This document shows positions 1-13,662 of a stretch of DNA of 64,000 nucleotides, piece by piece (position 1 is the stretch's first letter; every line of letters starts with the position of its first letter). The position numbers and the translations under genes were made by a program. The stretch comes from Trichopria drosophilae (taxonomy: Eukaryota > Arthropoda > Insecta > Hymenoptera > Diapriidae): positions 18,201,001 to 18,265,000 of the forward strand of contig CM059587.1 of the NCBI GenBank assembly GCA_030407085.1. Direction: 5' to 3'. The notes under the pieces were generated by a model. The model had not been told where the DNA came from. It searched no databases and saw only the letters and a program-made list of their open reading frames with translations.

Positions 1-442
1 AAGCTAAAACCTCAGTGAATAAGAAATTCGGACATAGTCAAACATTTGGATTGGTTCTGAATTCACATTAAACTAGATATTGCCATTGCTACGCAACGAA
101 AATTTGTGACGCTTTTTTTATGGTAATTTTTGAAAGGACGAACTGATCCGAAGCGGGGGGGGGGGGGGGCATGAAAAATCGGTCAGTACCAAATTGATGT
201 GTCGTAATTATGCACAGAACATGAGGGTATGTTTCCTATCGAGCAGCTATTTATGTACCCTACCATATAGTTTTAATCATAGTTATTAAGTACAATCCCT
301 GATTTATTACATGTTTTTGGGAGGAAAAATCGCAAACTAAACATGTTGTGAATTTGCACCTTGAATTTGCGGGATGTCATCCTTTAACTCGGAATATCAA
401 AGCAGCAGTCTAGTCTAATAAAAACTTTCCTTTTCGTTTCAG
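1..442. other. No gene seen; contains a homopolymer G tract
   Basis: AT-rich sequence without a supportable ORF. The only notable item is a run of about 15 G at 155-169. A polypyrimidine-rich stretch ending in TTTCAG at the right edge is the acceptor of the possible exon at 443-494. Confidence 0.6.
155..169. repeat. Poly(G) tract, about 15 G
   Basis: An uninterrupted run of G, unusual in this AT-rich background. Its length is likely to vary between individuals and to be prone to sequencing error. On the other strand it is a poly(C) run. Confidence 0.85.
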
Positions 443-494
443 AATCCTTCGTGGTGTCCAACCTCACGCCGCGCCATCTCGTTTGATACGCCTG
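443..494 (+). other. Possible short exon (52 nt), UTR or coding, gene unknown
   Basis: A strong acceptor (TTTTCGTTTCAG) and a near-consensus donor (CCTG then GTAAGT) bracket 52 nt that are more GC-rich than their surroundings. Two of the three forward frames are open. One reads NPSWCPTSRRAISFDTP, which I do not recognise. It could be an upstream 5' UTR exon of tincar, which begins 20 kb downstream on the same strand, or an exon of a gene to the left of the window. It may also be a chance pair of splice sites. Confidence 0.35.
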
Positions 495-3400
495 GTAAGT
501 TTATTACTTTGACAGTTTAGTAAATTACATTTAAATTCAAAATTATCCGACACGACAGATATTCTTCCTTCCTCTTGTCGCTCAAAAGTATATAGAAATA
601 ATAATTAAACACGTTAGGAAATGTTAGAAACTCGATACCATCTTTGAGAAGTTTACGATTACGATTCGCATTACTTTATTTCATTACTTTCTATATTGCA
701 GAATTACGCGCTGTCATTTCATAATATTTTCAATTAAAGAGCACGATTCAAACGACAGAGGAAAACCATCGAAGGCGACATTCGAAGGATCGGAATACCT
801 TGTTTTGCGCTTTCACTCCCATAAAATTTTTAATCAGACTATCGATGGAAGCATCTTATTTCTCACTTCTTTTCCTATAGTTATCCTCCATAAAAATTTC
901 TGTCTTTCGTGCCGTAAAGTTTGATCTCGTCCTCTTCACTCTTTTGAACCGTCTTCTCGCCTTTTTCTGTATTCCTCTGGACTCGACTCTTCAACTCACA
1001 GTACGGAATTCAATTAATTTCGAGTGGTCTCTTGCTTTGTAAGTCCTTGTGATTGTGATCTTCAACCTCACAGATCGGTGTATTTAGGCTATGAAGTGAT
1101 GAGAAATTTATTTTTAGAACTTTGGCTTTAATATAATATTCTAAAAACAGACACGGATAATAATTTTTGTGAAAACTTTTGTTGCCAAATCAGATTAATA
1201 TCTTCTGTATGGGAATTATGAATGTGAAGTAGGAATCATGAGCAATAATTAATTCAGCAATGATAGAATTATTTTTAATTATTAACAAATAGAAATGACC
1301 AAGAAAAATCAAGCTATCACAAACTTACTTGATCGTTATTCACAGCTCCGTTTAACTTTATGTACATGGAAAATCGTCTTAGTTCGGGCAACTAATCTGA
1401 ACTGCAGTCAAGAAATTGTTTGAAACTATTAATTATGTGGTTAGCGCAGCTATTTCCATTGTTCACACAACTATTTGTTATTTACCTCTACTAATTTATT
1501 CGATACGTATCGTTTTCCTTGCATATGACGTTGATATTCTTCAGTTAACCTATTTCTGCATGTCCACACAAAGATGTCATACATTGCCGAATCCAGTTTC
1601 TTTTCACATACATTACGTAAAAAATTACTTATAATAAATTTAAATATAAATTAATATTTTTAGAAATAAATATGTTTATTTTACATGAGGTAGTTTTAGA
1701 GATATTTGTATGTATTAGTAGATGTTATAATTACGTCAGGCGGAGTGATACTTCTCTATTTAACACTGATTATTCGATCTAACAGAAAAATGCTACTATA
1801 TAATCCGCATAGACAGTGCTTAGAATTTTGTATTATTCAGGAAGAGGATAAATTATGTATCCTTAGTGTTGGCAGCTCCGTTCCTAATTACAACCTGTTA
1901 TAAGCGTAATCTCTCAACTAAGTGTGCAACAGCTGTCAGGAACAGACTACCTCCAAGATGCATAGCGAATTATGCAATGAATTAAATAGCATAATAGGGC
2001 GTTAAGAATATATGCGGATCGATCTAAAAATTTCACAATCGGCACAAACATCAAAAGTCTAACAAAATTAGACTTAAAAACAACGTTGCTGAAGCAGTAT
2101 GAAAAATATACAACATCTGCTTATAGCATATTTAATAATATTTTGGATTCTATGAATACAAGATCATGGAAAAATAGCTCTGGAATAAAAATACATGAAA
2201 AATACATTTGGAAGCGAAAGAAAATAGTTTTTATAAGAATAATGTATATACTATATATTAAGACACCTAAAGAAGTTTGCGTGCGATTTGGGATTAAAAA
2301 CTGTCCATTCGGTGATGCCTTTAGTTAAAACTAGATCAGCTGACAACGGTGAGGAGTATTTAGTTAGGTTTATTTATGAGTATCTAATTCAAGAACAGTG
2401 GCCGACCCGGCCCGGAAGAACTGTCTTAACCTGACCACTACAGAACCTGCCAGGACACTCCATCTGCCTTTTTTTATAGTCGAGTTTGTGTTCCCGAAGT
2501 TACTGGCCTGATTCTGTATCCTGCGACATATCTTCAGAGCAGAGCGCAGGTCGGTTTCCTGTCAGTTTTATTCTAGATTCATTTTTTTTCTTTGGCTTTT
2601 AATTTCGCTAACAGATTTTCTGGGCATTGCTGTGAAACTGATGCCGAAACAAATTGGTACTGACATGAGTTCAAGATCTGATCCTGATCCAAATTTTTGG
2701 AAACCCATTGTAATTGTGAAATGAAACGTTGGTGTCAGTAGTATAATGAGAAAGATATCGCAAATGAGTGCATTAAATCCCAAAATTGAAAGATTCTATG
2801 ATAAGCATAATGGGATAGACAATGTAATCTAACTCATAATATATCGTAAATTGTTGATAATAGATCATCGCAATAGGATGTGTTTCCTAGACGCTTTTCC
2901 GTACCATCCTTACCTTACCTTGCGCCCACAGTCGTACATGAACTACATTTGGATGGGAGGCTTCGAGGGTTCAAATAGACTCCCCGTTACGAAATGGCGG
3001 TATCACCTCGGAACTTTCATATGGCACTTATGTACTCTTTTGGCAATATCAAGTACTTCCACTATGGATTATAATGTCAATGTTTTGATGCGTTTGAACG
3101 TGACCTAGCTCCGGGGGACTTTTTTCTGTTTCTAAAAACTTGAATTGATTCGTTTGATATGGTCATTGATTGGAGCCTGCATATAACAATAAGGAAATTG
3201 GATAATGGTTACTTTTCGTAAGCGGAGTTAAACTCGACATAAGAACCTTCTCCGTTCTGAATTTCTCCTCCAAGCATTGACATAACAACCTTCAGAGGGG
3301 AATTGAAGCTTCCGCTTCTCTTGGCTGAATGCTTTGGCCGGTCCATTCGGCCACGCTTTTCATGGGATACATACCGGCGAAAGGTGTATGGAGGGGATAC

Positions 3401-4237
3401 ATCTCGAACGTTCATGGTCACTGTAACGATTAAAACGATAAAAGTGTCCTTATATCGATCGGTTCTTATATCGAGGCTCTACTGTAATATCTATAATAGA
3501 ACTAGAAGACGATCATCAGTAACGAAATGATTTTAATTACTTTATCATAAACAAGAATAGATAAAATTTCAGCTCGGAAATTAAGTAAAGGAACGGTGAA
3601 AGGGTCGTTTTACAGTTTATCGAAGCAATTTCCAGTTTAACTCGGTCCGATCGTCCCAGACTTTTTAATTGGAACGATTCCGAGTTACAGTTGTATACGA
3701 AGCCCGTGCCGGAGATACGCGAGTCCTCAAAGTGCCTCTAACTTAGTCACGACGTGTACATTTTCCACTTCCCCCCAATGTCCCCAGGGACGAGATTGTC
3801 AGGACCGACGAGTCCCGCAGGAAGGAAGCGACCCTCGCAAGCCAATATGGAGACAGGAGGATCGCGACTTTCTTGTTCGCCGTAACATTCCCAACTATCC
3901 CAACCCTCGGTACAGTTCGTGCCAGGCCGTGTAATAAGAGCACGCTGCCGACGGCATATTAGGTTAGGGACTTCGACCCTAGAAAGACGTTGCATAGGGT
4001 CGTTACTGCAAGACGTTGTTTTCACTACGAATCAATGCCCAGACGTCCCTCGATTCGAACTCTTCTCGAGGGATTTTTCGACCGATACCACGTCCATCCC
4101 TACACGATAGCCTTATCTTAAAAGTATTTTTCATGATCGTGCTACGGCCACTTTTAAAGAAGGAAGAATGATTCCCCTTCTTCACGAGCCACTATAAAAA
4201 TATTCGAATCCTTGGAGCATGGGGTTTTTAATAATAA
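495..4237. other. No gene seen
   Basis: Only short ORFs without family resemblance or splice-site support. The stretch at about 2850-4180 is less AT-rich than its neighbours and may be conserved non-coding DNA, but nothing specific can be named. Confidence 0.5.
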
Positions 4238-4900
4238 CACAGGCCGACAAATTTGAGAACCAAGAACCAGAACATACTTTTCCGAAGGTATTTAACTCAG
4301 AATAGTCCCTATATGTCAGATTTTTGAGAAAGTTTAACCCAGGGGGAAGTCAACTGTATAGGGAAAAGCGTAATAAGTTTGAAGCGAATTAGGTCGATTT
4401 CTATAAAAGTTGTCAGCCATATTGAATCCGACATTTTGTATTTTACTATTCTGACTTCAAATTCCTACTCAGCAACACCGAACGTCTTAAGAGCCATTCG
4501 AAATTTAGGTCTTTGTGGTTAATTTCTTTCTATTTTTGAAGCTTTATCTGATTCTGCTCAGTTTCTGAATATCGCCGAATTCGCCAAACTCAGAAACTTC
4601 AACAGAAGATATCTCAGTAACCAATAACCATTTTTCTAAGTTTGAAAACGGATTTTGAAGGGCAAAGCAGCACTTTGAGATAACGTGACGATCGTTTTAA
4701 AACAAAAATCTGTCTTAAAGTTACAGCGCGTCAAATGTACCTAAAAAATGTACTTTTTGCACGTTTAGATTAAAATATCTCAAAAACCTGACGTATAGAG
4801 GCTATTCTGAGGTCGGGTTCGAATTCAGCGCGTCAAATACCTTTAGAAAATATGTTCAGGTTCTTGGTTCTGCAATTTTCTCAAATTTTGTCGTCCTGTG
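4238..4900. mobile_element. Non-autonomous inverted-repeat DNA element, TAA target duplication
   Basis: The ends are inverted copies starting CACAGG, then CGACAAA, TTTGAGAA and CCAAGAACC; the right end reads the same on the - strand from 4900 inward. TAA flanks both sides (4235-4237 and 4901-4903), which fits the 3-bp duplication of PIF/Harbinger-type transposons. There is no transposase ORF in the roughly 660-bp body. Superfamily assignment is an inference from the flank alone. Confidence 0.65.
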
Positions 4901-7900
4901 TAATGAAAGACTCGTGATCCCAATACTAATAATAGAAAAGGTTTTTTATGTTTTATACGGCGATTTTTATTTAGAGAATTCTTCTTTTGTGTATTTTTAA
5001 AAATAAATTTTTTCTAGCTTAGCATCGACTTGGTAGAATGAGAGAGCCAAGACGATTCGGGTAATAGCATAAATCTTGGCAGTGAAGCACGTGTTCCGTG
5101 TTATTGCTTTGCTGGCCTCGAGAGACAGATTGAGCGTACGTCTAAGGTTTCTCCAGCATGAGTCATCAAAGTTTATTTCTTGCGAAATGTGAATTTCCTG
5201 AAAATAAATTGCAAATTGCATATCAGTAATCTATATTTATTTATAGATATAACATTTCTTTCACAACTGCATCACGTGCAATCGTCATTATTACATTACA
5301 ATAACAACATGTCAATATACACGAAGAACAATAATTTTTGGCAATTTAACCTTTCCCGTTAAGTTTCCACATAATGTTTTTGAACTTTGTAGTTTGTTGT
5401 TGATTTTGAATCCAGATTCATCTGTCTTTCATCTTGTTTTGCTAGAAGCAATATAGATTAAACACTCAAATTCATCATAGGATTAATAAAATGATAAACG
5501 TTTTGGTGTACCTGCGATAACTGGTAAGGGATGTTCGTGAAAAGTTTGTACCCTCCTCCGCGAAAGTTGATGCATTCTTCTACCCCAGAACTTTTTCGAG
5601 TGATCGATTTTCTTGAGATTAGGGGAATGCACACACACGCCCCAACCAAAGTATTTGCTTTCTTGCACCATTGAGCCTGTGTAACCGCGAGGATAATAAT
5701 GTATTCGAGCATGAGGCTTCCCACTTCGCGCCGACCGACCTCCCTTTTATTACGACCTGACCGACCCTCATCCCGAACTTGAGCTCCAGGAAAAACAAGA
5801 GTAATAGCACTCGAGGGTTCGGATGCGAACCTGTCCTTTTCAAATACATGACCCTTGCAGACAGTTTCGATTCCTCCTCAATACATTTATGAAATGGACT
5901 TACGTGACAGATTTATAATTTCATTTTTCCTATTATATAAGCAATGCATTTTAATTAAGGTAAATGGCCGATACATTTTGGGCATGAGGTGGGTAGTCAC
6001 CCCCGTTCCTCTTCTGGTTGTCATCTCCTGGATGGAAAATATATATATATATATATAGTATTTTTAAGATTTATAATATTGATTCTAATATATATATATA
6101 TATATATTAGACAATTTTTAATCGGAGTCATTACATTTAAATTCATTCGTGTGCAAATAACATGATAGTAGGGGTTTAGTAAATATTCAGACGAGATTAG
6201 TCATTCTTAGTATCCCTCGTCTTGTGCTGGAATGAATGCCGCGGAGTAACGAGCGTAGAAAAATCCGAAATGAGAATTCATAATTTTCTTTACTACACAA
6301 GTCGACTAAAGAACAGCGAGGGGAGAACTAGTCGGGAAACGCTGCTTCTGTTTTCACTTTTATTTGGAGACCCTTTTAGGTGGTTGCACTTCGTACGCAT
6401 GGAGAAATTAAATACTTTCACAATTCATTCCCTCTGTATATCTGTCAGTGTGGAGTGAGTTACTCGTCATTAGTCTCGTCGCGACAGAATATACGGTATT
6501 CAGTAATGTTCGTTTTGCGTATCATGAAATTAAAGAAACGTTTATTATGTCGGTGGCATTTTTCATGTCGGAATCGCCAATGCGCAATTAAGAAAATTTC
6601 TTTAATTAATTTTGTGGGAATATTAAAATTCCATTGTCGAATGGTTTTAATGTCACACGAATCCATTGGTTTTGTCTTGAAGGTTTTTCTCATTACTGGA
6701 CGGTTAGTGGCTTCGATTACCGAGTGATAGAAGAGACGTTCGGAATTTTGCGGCCAACCGAGATGTTCCTAGCAAAGGGATGTGACGGATCTTCTGCGTG
6801 TTGGTTTTCCATTGCCGTAGTCATGGAGACACGCTGACTCATGAGCTACGTCATGTCGACCGCGAATTCCAAGTTTCACGAGATGGGAACAAACAAAAGG
6901 GAGACCAGATGAGAAAGAATCGAGTTTCGGACAACGTGCTTATTTATCATCAAGACGAAATGAACTAACTGAAAAGATGTCCATGTAGACAGATCGATAT
7001 TGACATATTAGGTGACTCGTGCCACTTAAGTTTTGCAAATGGATGCAACAGAACTGATCATGTTTACTTGCTCCCATTTTAAATTTAACTTAATTGCGGA
7101 TCAGCCACTACTTAGAATTTATGAAACAAGTTCATCAAACTGTGCGGGGAAACATTAAAAAGGACTAATTGCCGAAGTTCCGAGTAGCCGTAAGCAAGTC
7201 TCTTTGAGGAATTGGTCGAACACTGCAAAGCACGAATCCTCCAAGTTAAACTTTGCCCAACGAGATGAAAGCCGAGAAAAGAAAAACTCAAAGTGTCAGT
7301 TCCGGATTCCCGCACGGGAAAGGAGATTCACGCAGTTGGCAAAAGCATCGACACTTAGCAGAATTTTCAGTTTAATGATAGGGTGAGTAGGGTCCGAAAC
7401 AATACGACAAATTGAAATTGCTGTTTATGTTTCCAGATGAGAGATTCACAGGGATAAAAACTTGTCCGTTGTGATCCTCTAAAGAACACTAAATACTCAA
7501 ACGCAACTAGCCCAATTCCACTCGAGACTGCTTTAATCCTCGTATCCAAAATTGATAAACAGCAGCAGAAATAATTTAACGAGATTTCGCTACTACCGAC
7601 AATGGAAGTCAAGGAGTATTTACCGTGTGCCGAACAAAGGCAAAAATGAACAGGACGGTGAAAACGCATCCTGGTTGGGACTTTGATCCAGAAGACAGGT
7701 CCCTTGCTCAAATCCTATTTGTCGAAACAATGAGACTCGACGACGAAGGGAGAGAATTTTCCATTCTGAAATCGCGATTCTAAGGCATCTTTTCACGACT
7801 ATAGGCAACGTCGAAGAGGAATGTCCTGCTTTTTCTTTTGTGTCGTATAGCTGCGTGCGAGGGCACTAAGCGATGGTAGAATCTGCTCCTGACACGTCGA

Positions 7901-8236
7901 TCACGTTGGTTCAGAGGAATATACACGGTTTGCCTGGAAACACCGAAATGCTCTCGACGCCTCGTTATCAGCTCGGCGAATGTCGACAGGTGGCAGGAAA
8001 TGAACGCATGCATACGTTATACATACTGCACTTTGCTGGCAATGAATGAAGCAACATGTAACTGATGTTTTGATAAAAAAAAATGCGCGAACAAGGAAGT
8101 CTTATGTTATAGGAAAATTTGTGGAGTCCCAATATTGATTATTGGAAATCAAATCCACCTTAACATTCAGTGCATCAGTCCAACATTTGAACATGATATT
8201 TTTACGAACGCTTGATAACTCATGTCTTCTTATATC
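4901..8236. other. No gene seen; two AT microsatellites
   Basis: (AT)n runs lie at about 6039-6057 and 6087-6108. The ORFs here, the longest 114-115 codons, lack recognisable domains and codon character, and I treat them as chance. Confidence 0.5.
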
Positions 8237-8240
8237 TTAA

Positions 8241-9799
8241 CTCATTAAGGACCTAGTGATCTGATTCTAACGTTGAATTTGATTGTTTACATCATTTCCA
8301 AAAATTTATGTATGCTTTGGAAACCTATAATTTCCTATGTTTCTGAGGTCGCTCTTTCGAATGCCGCTGAATAAGAGAATCGATAGACAAGGAATAAGAT
8401 TAAGATCGGAAAATATTTTTCTTTCAAGATGGCACTTTCAAAATGGCGGCTTAAAGGATTGTTCTTTTTATGGGTTTATAAATTCCAGGTTTTAAGTTTT
8501 CTTATGCAGTTTGGACGATAAAATATCATATATAAGTGTTTTAGAAGTCGCTGATCACGATTCTGATGTCAGAATTGCGAAATACAAGATGGTGGATACT
8601 GACGTCAGACTTGGCGAATACAAAATGGTGGAACTATTATAGTGACAGTCCAAACTAAATTCATTGTTTTTTCTCTAACCGCGCACATCGTACATTTCTG
8701 GGAATTTATTTTTTTAGGAATTTGCTCGTTATTGCCTCTTTACTGTTTGTCTATAAACGCTGACCGATTCTCACGACCTGGATGTAGAAATTGTTCAGAA
8801 TCTCTCCTTTTTTTCGCATTTCTTGGTTTTGTGTATTTTTTGGCCTTACTTAATTTATTTATCTGTTATATGTATATCCAATCATTACTTGATTTCCTGG
8901 AAAGTTTTGAAATAAGTGTCACAATAATATTATTGACGTTGTTGACCTAATTTTCGACTTCTTATACAGCTTGCAACTTTTCGTGCAACAACTTTTTTAA
9001 AGTTTTTTTTTTATTTGTGTAATTTTAATTTTATTGGGACTTTTCAGTCAAGTAGCATTCGGAAATTTCTATGACACAAACCCTTTGTTGCTTTCTTATC
9101 TTCACCCTCAGCAACAATATTTTATAGAATTGTTGCTTTCGTTATCGATGATTGGATTATCCATAAAGACCCATGTCCATTTCTTGGAATGTACAATCGA
9201 GGAAATAGGATTAAATTATTGCTTGTGTAGATTAACGCCACTCCAAAGAGAGTGTCGAGACATGCAATGATAACTAGCAGCGATTTGTGCAAATACTATG
9301 TACCTAGAGAACCATCTTGTATTTTGCAATTCTGGCATCAGAATCGTGATCAGCCACCTCGAAAACCCCTGTATATCATATTTTATCTTCCAAAATGCAT
9401 AAGAAAATTTAAAACCTGGAATTTATAAACCCATAAAAAGAACAATCCTTTAAGCCGCCATTTTGAAAGTGCCATCCTGAAAGAAAAATATTTTCCGATC
9501 ATGATCTTATTCCTTGGATATCGTGATCACTTTTCCGATTTATTTTGTAAAGAAAATAACATCTTTTCTCATAAAAAAATATGAATTTATAAAAGAAATG
9601 TCATGAATATTCGGTATTTTTTATGTATTTGCTTAAAAAAGTGGTTAAGTGACGTTTTTTCAAATTTTCTCAGCGGCATTCGAAAGAGCGACCTCATAAA
9701 AGTAGGAAATGATAGGTTTCCAAAGCATACATAAATATTGGAAATGCTGTAAACAATCAAATTCAACGTGAAAATCCGATTCACTTGGGTCTTAATGGG
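8241..9799. mobile_element. Non-autonomous piggyBac-like element with long inverted arms
   Basis: The element is bounded by TTAA at 8237-8240 and 9800-9803. Ends read CTCATTAAGGACC (left) and CCCATTAAGACCC (right, - strand), followed on both sides by ACGTTGAATTTG. The arms stay similar for several hundred bases: the segment near 8440-8600 reappears inverted near 9300-9480. The right arm carries extra AT-rich sequence near 9540-9660. TTAA flanks with CCC-type ends are the piggyBac hallmark. No transposase is present. Two central ORFs (8642-8950, leucine- and phenylalanine-rich and membrane-like; 9034-9270) are not recognised and may be chance. Confidence 0.75.
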
Positions 9800-9803
9800 T
9801 TAA

Positions 9804-12800
9804 TTAGGATCTTGTCAGGTAGTAACTAGGATGAAATTAGTTCATGGCCAAAACTTCGTTTTTAGGTACGTTCATGAGCACAATCACTCATAACTGCTAC
9901 AACCTCTAGTGGATTTACATGTTTGAAAGCTGAAAAGCATACCTTTCTGACCATCCATTCCTCATTTTGATGAAATTAAAACTAACGAGAAACTTTTTTT
10001 TTTTATTTTTCATCGTTGACTAGGGTTGGACAAATGGAAATAGAAAGGTGTTTCTAGAGTTCTAATATTCTTATCTTCTTCGATGATAATATGATCCGAG
10101 AAAACAAAACTGAATTCTTTTCAATTGCTTAACAAATGGGATGAATATCAATGAATTCAAGGTTATGTTTTTGAACGTTTCATTAACTGAGATTGACTTA
10201 GAGGCAGTTCATGAAACAAAGAGGGTTCAAAACCAAAATTCGATGTTAAATTTACTACTCACCCTCCCCTTCTCAATTCCTTCATCAATTCTCTACACGT
10301 TTGCGTTTATCGCCAAATTTTATTGTACAAAACATTTCACCATCCTAATTTGATATTCGCTACAACAGCGTCGATTGCACCGAACGATTAACGATGGAGT
10401 GTAATTTAATTTCATTACTAAATATTGCGCTGTATCAAAGCCCTCCGATATATTTCAAATAAAACCAATAATACGTATAAATTAGAAAATTAATGCGATT
10501 TCGACGAAAAATTGCAGGATACTCTGTCACGAGAACAATATTTATTAAACATCTCCATAAATTGTAATCTAATCATGCTGAAAAACGGCAACCCTTTATG
10601 GCAATTAAAGCTATTGCGTTACCTTATAAATTTGTATCGTAAAAGAGAAATAAACGACAGCTATTTTTCTACCTGTATTTTCCTAACGAGCCACTATTAA
10701 TTTCGGTTTCAATATCGTCTCTTTGAGAAATAATAATAGAATAATCGATACGTGAATTATCATTTATAATGAGGTACATTGATTCCTTTGCTTTTCATGC
10801 CATTAACGATACTGTGCGTAGATGAATGAAAATTAATTTTATGAAACAGTAAGGACACTGTGAAGAAAAATGTGTTTTTTTTAAGGATAAAGTTTTAATA
10901 AAATTAAGCTACATTTGAAGTTTTGGTAAAATCTTTAAAATCATGAAATGTCTCACATTACACTTTAAAGGCTCTAATTACCGTGAAACACTTCTTGTAT
11001 AAAAATAAGCAAAAAAAAGTATTTTCTACTAGGTTTTTTAAACGAGTTTTAAATATCATCACAGTGGGACACAAAGACATTAAATTATTAACGGTCTAGG
11101 TTTCTTTGACAGCAATGAAATAAAATTTTCTCCGATTTATCTCAAATTGTACTAAAAGACTACACAACAAAATTCAAAATCATGACCAGTAAACAAAACA
11201 AATTGGTCACTATAAATGTACACTTATATTTAAATTAGAGAATTGTATACGCATAAATATGTATTACAAAATCTCGTGAAATAATGGTATATAGAAAGTA
11301 AAAGAAAGTTGCTGAAATTGTCGTGTTTCAAATTTTTCTAACCACAAAATTTAAATCGCCCTTTGTGCTGTATGAAGATTAATCATTCGAAAAAAGTAGA
11401 TATTTTTTTGGCGCGGAATGGATAATCAACTGAAGTGAAAACCTAACCTTATACGAAGACACATTAAAATTGGCAAATTGCAATCTTATTATTTTGAAAT
11501 TGCATAGAAAAAAGTATATCACGACAGAATTAACAAGGTATGTTCGTGTCGATGGAAATTTTCGTTTTGACTACTTTAGATGAACGGATAAATGTGATCA
11601 AACAGAATTTGCATCGAAGTGAAAGAAACATTGTTCAATTATGATACGTGCATGAAGAAAGAAATGTGAGTTTTGAAATGTTAATTGTAAAACAAAGCTG
11701 TGGGGAAACCCGTAATTTTGTAAACTTACGTGAGGCTCGACAGCGTAATTAACCTTAATTTTAAATTTAATATGTGCTTGACTTTGAACGATTCGTTTCC
11801 ATGAATTGAAAGAAATAATTGATAATATATTTCAATTAATTAAATTTGTTGTATGTACGCAAAAAGTATGCAATTAAATACAAATTAAAATTTTCCTCGA
11901 TAAAATTAAATAGATAATCAAGCCAAATTTTAATTTGATTTCTTATAGTAATTGATTTTCATTATCAATTTAGTCAGGGTCAAAATCAGTAAATTTAAAT
12001 TTTTTTATCGATAAAGTCTATTACAAAATTAAAAAATATAATATTAGCTATAAAAATATATGAATATTCAATGGATTTTTATTGGAATATTGGAATATGA
12101 GTAACATCGTTTCTAAAGCAACTTTAATTTATTTTTTGCTAAACAGAAACAATTTTTATTTCTTTGAATATTTCTCCGATGTGTTATTGTAGTATAACTC
12201 GTTAATTACATACTAACTATGGTCATTAAATGAGATGGCAGAAATGTTAAATTCATTTTTAATGTACTAGCGATTTTACTCTACTTTTATTACGTAGAAA
12301 ATATAAAATTGTACATTAGTTAATCTCGGGTTATAATATACCAGCTGATAAGTATTAAATGCATAAAAATTATACAGTTATAACAATGAACATGATTACC
12401 TCCAGTATGTTTTTTACTGTTCACTTACGATGATACATATAATTCTCCACTTTCGGAGATAAATCAATCGGGCAAAAGTGTATGCTCATCACAAAAATAT
12501 AATCCTCATTTCGTATGTTTATTAAATCGAGGTTAAGGGTTCATTATAAGCAATTTCATTCCGGTCTCAACTACATGTAAAAACATTTTATTATAACCAT
12601 AATAAAAGTATATACTTAGCACAAACGTGTATTTCATTTTAATTAAAAAAAAAACATTTTCATCCTAAAATTCTACATTATATTGGATAATAGAAAGTGT
12701 TCGTATAAAAATGGAACCAACTTTAAAACAACAAAAACGAAAAGATGTCATCAAATTTTAAGTGCTCGCATGGGATTCGAATTCAGGGTACTTTGGTAAC

Positions 12801-12942
12801 TAGAGCACGAGAGTCCAATTCTTTATAATATCCGCAACATCCCAGCATCGAATCCCTCGGCGGTACTCAGTTCTTTCAATATCTGACGATGAGTTTTGAT
12901 TTAGGTTATCGTTTTTTTTTCTGTGGGCCTAAAGTATTACTG
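9804..12942. other. No gene seen; very AT-rich
   Basis: Long AT-rich stretch with only short ORFs and no coherent inverted repeats that I could trace. A string at about 12765-12815 resembles a tRNA T-arm but does not fold as a full tRNA. Confidence 0.5.
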
Positions 12943-13662
12943 CCGTACCTCGTAAGAAAAGTCGTAACTCCATTTTTGTCAAAAATGAGATAAAAATATA
13001 TTTGTAATCAGCAAAATGAAATACATCATATTCTGAAAAAAAAATTACTAATATTTATTATAAATTATTTTAAAAAAATGATTTGTTTCTTACAAAAATG
13101 AATTTTTTATAGGTATACTTCCTAAAAAGCCGTAAGTGCCACATATGGGAGTTGCCGCTGTATTTCTCGATTTGTCAGTTTAGTATATTCTATAAGAAGG
13201 TCGTATCTCCAAATACTGACTATAAAAGTCGTACACTTTCTGATGCACATACGACGTTTTTGGATTGTATAATAACAGCAATTTATGTGAAACTAAATCT
13301 AAGAAAATATGCTATTAAATAATAAATAACAAAGAAAAAGCCCATGAATAATAGTCTAATAATCATATTTATAATAAATTATTAATTTGACATATATTAA
13401 ATTCAAAATAGCCTTTCGTTTGCTTTAAATACATCTTGTTTACAGGTAAAATTATTATTATTAATAATTTAATATTCTGCATTAGGTTAACGAAATTTAT
13501 TGTAAATACTATAATGTATAAATACAATTAATTAATCCTTTTTGCCCGAAATAAGAAAAGCAAGTACGTCAACTTCAGCTCGGTTTTTCCAGTAAAAAGA
13601 AATTTTTTTAGATGAATAATATGAATTTGTCACTCGGTAAAATTAATGATAACTTTATTTTA

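Noticed and set aside
2568..2783. Open frames on both strands (the + strand reads ...SDPDPNFWKPIVIVK)
   Set aside because: Short, without splice support or a recognised family; could be an old retroposed fragment but nothing confirms it.
6039..6108. AT dinucleotide runs as possible TATA promoters
   Set aside because: They are simple microsatellites with no gene downstream.
12765..12815. tRNA-like string with an inverted B-box (GATTCGAATTC)
   Set aside because: A 6-bp GTGCTC/GAGCAC stem exists, but no anticodon arm or full cloverleaf can be drawn.
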